64,000 nucleotides of DNA, from NCBI GenBank assembly GCA_902546725.1, contig CACCLB010000006.1:56817-120816 (forward strand), in the 5' to 3' direction. Position 1 is the first letter of the stretch. Each line of letters starts with the position of its first letter. Made by a program: the position numbers and the translations under genes. The DNA comes from an uncultured Bacteroidota bacterium. Lineage in GTDB: Bacteria > Bacteroidota > Bacteroidia > Flavobacteriales > Flavobacteriaceae. Below are positions 61,202 to 64,000 of this stretch, in pieces. The notes below the pieces were generated by a model that worked only from the letters and a program-made list of their open reading frames with translations, did not search any database and had not been told where the DNA came from.

Positions 61202-62166
61202 TAGCCGACCTTATCTCTCACCCTCAAAAGCACTTCGTGTGCCACTTTTCGAGCTTTTTCAGCACCTTTAGCAAGCGCTATATGGACTTCTTCAGGGTGT
61301 TGAAAGTAGTATTCAAACTGAGTGCGTTCCTTTTCAAAGCGTTCAAGGATAAACTCAAAAAGTATTTGTTTTGCATAACCATAACCCATACCTCCAGCAA
61401 GGTATTTTTCTCGTAAAGCTTGAACAGATGAAGAAGGAGCCATCAATTTATAGAGAACAAAAACATTGCAGTTTTCAGGATCTTTTGGTTCTTCCAGCGG
61501 GGTGCTATCGGTTTGAATCCCCATGATTTGTTTGCGTAGTTTTTTCTCAGACAAAAACACATTAATGGTGTTGTTTCTAGACTTACTCATCTTCTGACCA
61601 TCAGTACCAGGAATGTATTGGGCATGTTCTTGAATTTTTGCTTGTGGAATAACAAAAGTTTCCCCCATCTGATGATTGAATCGAGAGGCTACATCACGGG
61701 TAATTTCCAAATGTTGTAATTGATCTTTTCCAACTGGAACAATTTCAGCATCGTAAAGTAAAATATCAGCGGCCATTAGCATTGGATAGGAAAAAAGCCC
61801 TGCGTTGATATCAGATAATTGCTCAGACTTATCTTTAAAAGAGTGGGCCAGTGTAAGTCTTTGATAAGGGAAAAAGCAATTGAGATACCATGCAAGTTCG
61901 GTTACTTCACTCACATCACTTTGACGGTAAAAATGAGTTTTTTCAATGTCGAGTCCACAAGCTAGCCAAGTAGCTGCAGTAGCAAAAGTATTCTCGCGAA
62001 GCACCTCACCGTTTTTTATTTGGGTTAAAGAGTGCAAGTCAGCGATAAATAAGAAGGAATCGTCTTGACTGGCTTTTGACATTTCAATTGCAGGAAGTAC
62101 AGCTCCCAACAAATTTCCTAAATGTGGAGTCCCCGTAGATTGTACTCCTGTTAAAATTCTAGCCAT
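61198..62166 (-). CDS. trpS: Tryptophanyl-tRNA synthetase
   Basis: This is a 322-residue class I synthetase. The HIGH-type motif is TGTPHLGNLLGA and the KMSKS motif is DGQKMSKSRNN. It charges tRNA(Trp). A -7 box lies 15 bases before the ATG. The end of the gene touches the remnant end of dprA. Confidence 0.96.
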   Translation of the reverse strand: MARILTGVQSTGTPHLGNLLGAVLPAIEMSKASQDDSFLFIADLHSLTQIKNGEVLRENTFATAATWLACGLDIEKTHFYRQSDVSEVTELAWYLNCFFPYQRLTLAHSFKDKSEQLSDINAGLFSYPMLMAADILLYDAEIVPVGKDQLQHLEITRDVASRFNHQMGETFVIPQAKIQEHAQYIPGTDGQKMSKSRNNTINVFLSEKKLRKQIMGIQTDSTPLEEPKDPENCNVFVLYKLMAPSSSVQALREKYLAGGMGYGYAKQILFEFILERFEKERTQFEYYFQHPEEVHIALAKGAEKARKVAHEVLLRVRDKVGY

Positions 62167-62181
62167 TTAAACTATTTTACG

Positions 62182-62189
62182 CAAAGGTA
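62182..62189 (-). promoter_or_regulatory. -7 box for trpS
   Basis: Minus-strand TACCTTTG, 15 bases before the trpS ATG. Confidence 0.55.
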
Positions 62190-62253
62190 AGCTTCCTGTA
62201 GTTGGAGCGCAACAGCTGTACATTATTTTTAATAGTAAACGTTTGGAAATGAA

Positions 62254-62261
62254 TATATTTG
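62254..62261 (+). promoter_or_regulatory. -7 box TATATTTG for the plsC-like gene
   Basis: TATATTTG ends 4 bases before the GTG start at 62266, so this transcript should be leaderless. Confidence 0.5.
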
Positions 62262-62265
62262 TCTG

Positions 62266-63039
62266 GTGAATAAAGCATTTTTAATTCTATGGCGCATTTG
62301 GTTTTATGCTCTTGCGGCATTTCCTGTAGTGTTTCTTTTTTTCCCTTTAGCATTCCTACTTTTATTACCCAATGGTTATCGTTATGTTTTTTGGGTCGCG
62401 CGTAATATTTGGGCTCCTTTTGTATTATTTGGATCTGGTTTTTGGGTTAAGAGAGTCAACGATTTTCCTTCAGACGGCACCAGTTATATGCTCATAGCAA
62501 ACCACAGTAGTTATATGGATATTATGCTGATGTTGCGTATGCGAAAGACCCCTTTTGTTTTTGTAGGGAAAAAGGAGCTCGTTAACATTCCCATCTTTGG
62601 CTACCTCTATAAAAGGGCAGCAATTATGGTTGACCGCTCCTCTTCATCAAGCAGATTTGCCGTATATGAACGCGCCCAAAAAGTGATTCAAAAAGGCTAT
62701 AGTGTATGTATTTTTCCTGAAAAAGAGTTTTTGGATGAGACCATTTTACTCAATGCGTTTAAAAAAGGAGCTTTTAAACTGGCTACAGAACACCAGCTCC
62801 CAATTTTACCCCTAGTATTTTTGGATTGCAAGCGTAAATTTCCTTGGTATACGACGCATGGCTATCCAGGAAGTTTAAGAGTAAAGGCGTTGAATATCAT
62901 CTCAGCAGATGAGGTACAGTCTCAGACGATAGAGGTGTTGCAACTCAGGCTTCACAAACAGATAAAGACTACTTTGGAAAACGACCCTCAAGGGAAGGCT
63001 GTTGAAGCAATTGAGGTTTGGAAAAAGAAAACAGCTTAG
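62266..63039 (+). CDS. plsC: 1-acyl-sn-glycerol-3-phosphate acyltransferase
   Basis: This is a 257-residue membrane-associated acyltransferase with hydrophobic segments near the N-terminus (about 4-30) and the catalytic block I NHSSYMDI (HX4D). Block III reads FPEKEFLDE, where most PlsC proteins have FPEG. It should acylate lysophosphatidate in phospholipid synthesis. The start is GTG, with no ATG usable in frame nearby, only 4 bases after a promoter box. It shares a TTAG tetramer with the convergent recA stop. Confidence 0.88.
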   Translation: MNKAFLILWRIWFYALAAFPVVFLFFPLAFLLLLPNGYRYVFWVARNIWAPFVLFGSGFWVKRVNDFPSDGTSYMLIANHSSYMDIMLMLRMRKTPFVFVGKKELVNIPIFGYLYKRAAIMVDRSSSSSRFAVYERAQKVIQKGYSVCIFPEKEFLDETILLNAFKKGAFKLATEHQLPILPLVFLDCKRKFPWYTTHGYPGSLRVKALNIISADEVQSQTIEVLQLRLHKQIKTTLENDPQGKAVEAIEVWKKKTA

Positions 63040-64000
63040 TGATTTACCGCTTTTAGCGTTTCCATAATTTTTTGTTCCAACTCTTCCATCAATTCGGGGT
63101 TGTCTAGCAATAGGTTTTTTACCGCATCGCGCCCTTGGCCAATTTTGGTCTCGCCATAGCTAAACCAAGATCCACTCTTCTTAATGATTTCGTAGTTGAC
63201 ACCTAAGTCAATAATCTCTCCTATTTTAGAAATTCCCTCTCCGTACATGATATCAAATTCAGTTGTTCGAAATGGGGGGGCAACTTTATTTTTAACCACT
63301 TTGACCCGAGTTTTATTTCCTAAAACTTCAGACTCAGTACTCTTAATTTGCGTAGAACGACGAATATCGAGACGAACAGAGGCATAAAACTTTAAAGCAT
63401 TTCCTCCAGTAGTGGTTTCTGGATTTCCAAACATCACACCAATTTTTTCTCTTAATTGGTTGATAAAGAACACAGTACAATTAGTTTTACTGATAGAAGC
63501 AGTTAATTTTCGTAGGGCTTGAGACATTAAACGAGCGTGTAATCCCATTTTAGAATCGCCCATTTCTCCTTCAATTTCACTTTTAGGCGTGAGTGCTGCA
63601 ACAGAGTCAATCACTACGATGTCAATCGCACCCGACCGGATGAGGTTGTCTGCAATTTCAAGTGCTTGTTCTCCGTGATCGGGTTGGGAAATGATGAGTT
63701 CACCAACATCTACACCTAACTTTTCAGCATAAAAACGATCAAAAGCGTGTTCAGCATCTATAAAGGCAGCAATACCTCCTTGTTTTTGGCATTCTGCAAT
63801 GGCATGAAGGGTAAGGGTTGTTTTTCCTGAGGACTCAGGTCCGTAGATTTCAATAACTCGACCCCGTGGATAACCTCCAACACCTAAGGCAATATCTAAT
63901 CCGATGGAACCTGAAGGAATGGCTTCTACCTCTTCTACGGCTTCATCACCCATTTTCATTACGGCACCTTTTCCATAGGTTTTATCCAACTTATCTAGGG
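63036..64000 (-). CDS. recA: Recombinase RecA, N-terminus outside the window
   Basis: About 320 residues of RecA are present; the first 10 to 20 lie beyond the right edge. Walker A is [10 protein letters not shown], Walker B is [16 protein letters not shown], and the L2 region is [28 protein letters not shown]. The frame runs to the window end ([13 protein letters not shown]), so the ATG is outside. It forms filaments on ssDNA for strand exchange and SOS induction. A 7-G run (63274-63280) lies on the plus strand within it. The C-terminal tail is short, ending ETLKAVNH. Confidence 0.96.
   Translation of the reverse strand, partial: LDKLDKTYGKGAVMKMGDEAVEEVEAIPSGSIGLDIALGVGGYPRGRVIEIYGPESSGKTTLTLHAIAECQKQGGIAAFIDAEHAFDRFYAEKLGVDVGELIISQPDHGEQALEIADNLIRSGAIDIVVIDSVAALTPKSEIEGEMGDSKMGLHARLMSQALRKLTASISKTNCTVFFINQLREKIGVMFGNPETTTGGNALKFYASVRLDIRRSTQIKSTESEVLGNKTRVKVVKNKVAPPFRTTEFDIMYGEGISKIGEIIDLGVNYEIIKKSGSWFSYGETKIGQGRDAVKNLLLDNPELMEELEQKIMETLKAVNH

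Noticed and set aside
1..64000. CRISPR array, rRNA operon or insertion sequence
   Set aside because: No regularly spaced repeats, no rRNA-like segments and no transposase were seen on either strand.

Overview
The window looks like chromosomal DNA of a member of the Flavobacteriaceae (phylum Bacteroidota), probably marine. The basis is the gene content (SprE/PorW of gliding and type IX secretion, DUF2452, DUF4837, DUF4292, DUF5687 and DUF6427-type proteins, a HU-CCDC81/SPOR protein, an ATP synthase operon without atpD and atpC beside it), low G+C, and a recurring TAnnTTTG promoter box, which is the Bacteroidota -7 element, placed 4 to 34 bases before start codons. Genes are packed tightly, often with overlapping starts and stops, and only two convincing intrinsic terminators are visible.

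Bases 1 to about 7,870 are the right end of an integrative element. A tyrosine integrase lies against the 3' end of a CAU-anticodon tRNA. Next to it is a ParB-like/DNA methyltransferase fusion, and at the far left a small helix-turn-helix protein. Between them sits a very AT-rich, translationally coupled five-gene cassette: acyl carrier protein, short-chain reductase, acyl-AMP ligase, an unrecognised possible acyltransferase, and a polysaccharide deacetylase. I infer that it replaces an acyl group on a surface-sugar amine. The left end of the element is outside the window.

Bases 7,870 to 20,566 are core genome: the tRNA, a possible small RNA, DUF2452, rbfA, a LolC/E-like permease, dusB, lepA, a long SulP transporter, an SMP-30 lactonase-like protein, a metallo-beta-lactamase-fold hydrolase, an M1 peptidase, rnpA, an ElaA-like acetyltransferase and rpiB. 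Bases 20,567 to 21,071 are gene-free, about 20% G+C over the 360 bases I counted, and carry DnaA-box-like 9-mers; this is my candidate for the replication origin. It is followed by rnr, a DUF2807 protein, tRNA-Cys with folB, glnS, an SPFH protein and gltX, ybeY and mnmG. Two ParB centromere (parS) sites flank mnmG: one is inside the end of ybeY and one, a perfect match, lies just after mnmG. This supports the origin being close.

Bases 30,980 to 48,276 hold a methyltransferase, holB, pgk, a DUF4837 lipoprotein, tatA, an M23 peptidase, a GH3-like enzyme, a glycosyltransferase, a polysaccharide pyruvyl transferase, purD, the DUF6341/DUF6427-type pair, a flavin/2Fe-2S reductase, a DUF5687 permease with its ATPase, and sprE. 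Bases 48,257 to 54,243 hold a bactofilin and the ATP synthase operon (atpI-like, DUF6168-like, atpB, E, F, H, A, G).

The remainder is a HEAGH-motif lipoprotein, a PPOX-family protein, dut, a sugar nucleotidyltransferase, a DUF4292 lipoprotein, an EnvC-like factor, the HU-CCDC81/SPOR protein, dprA (apparently broken by an in-frame stop), trpS, plsC and the 3' part of recA.
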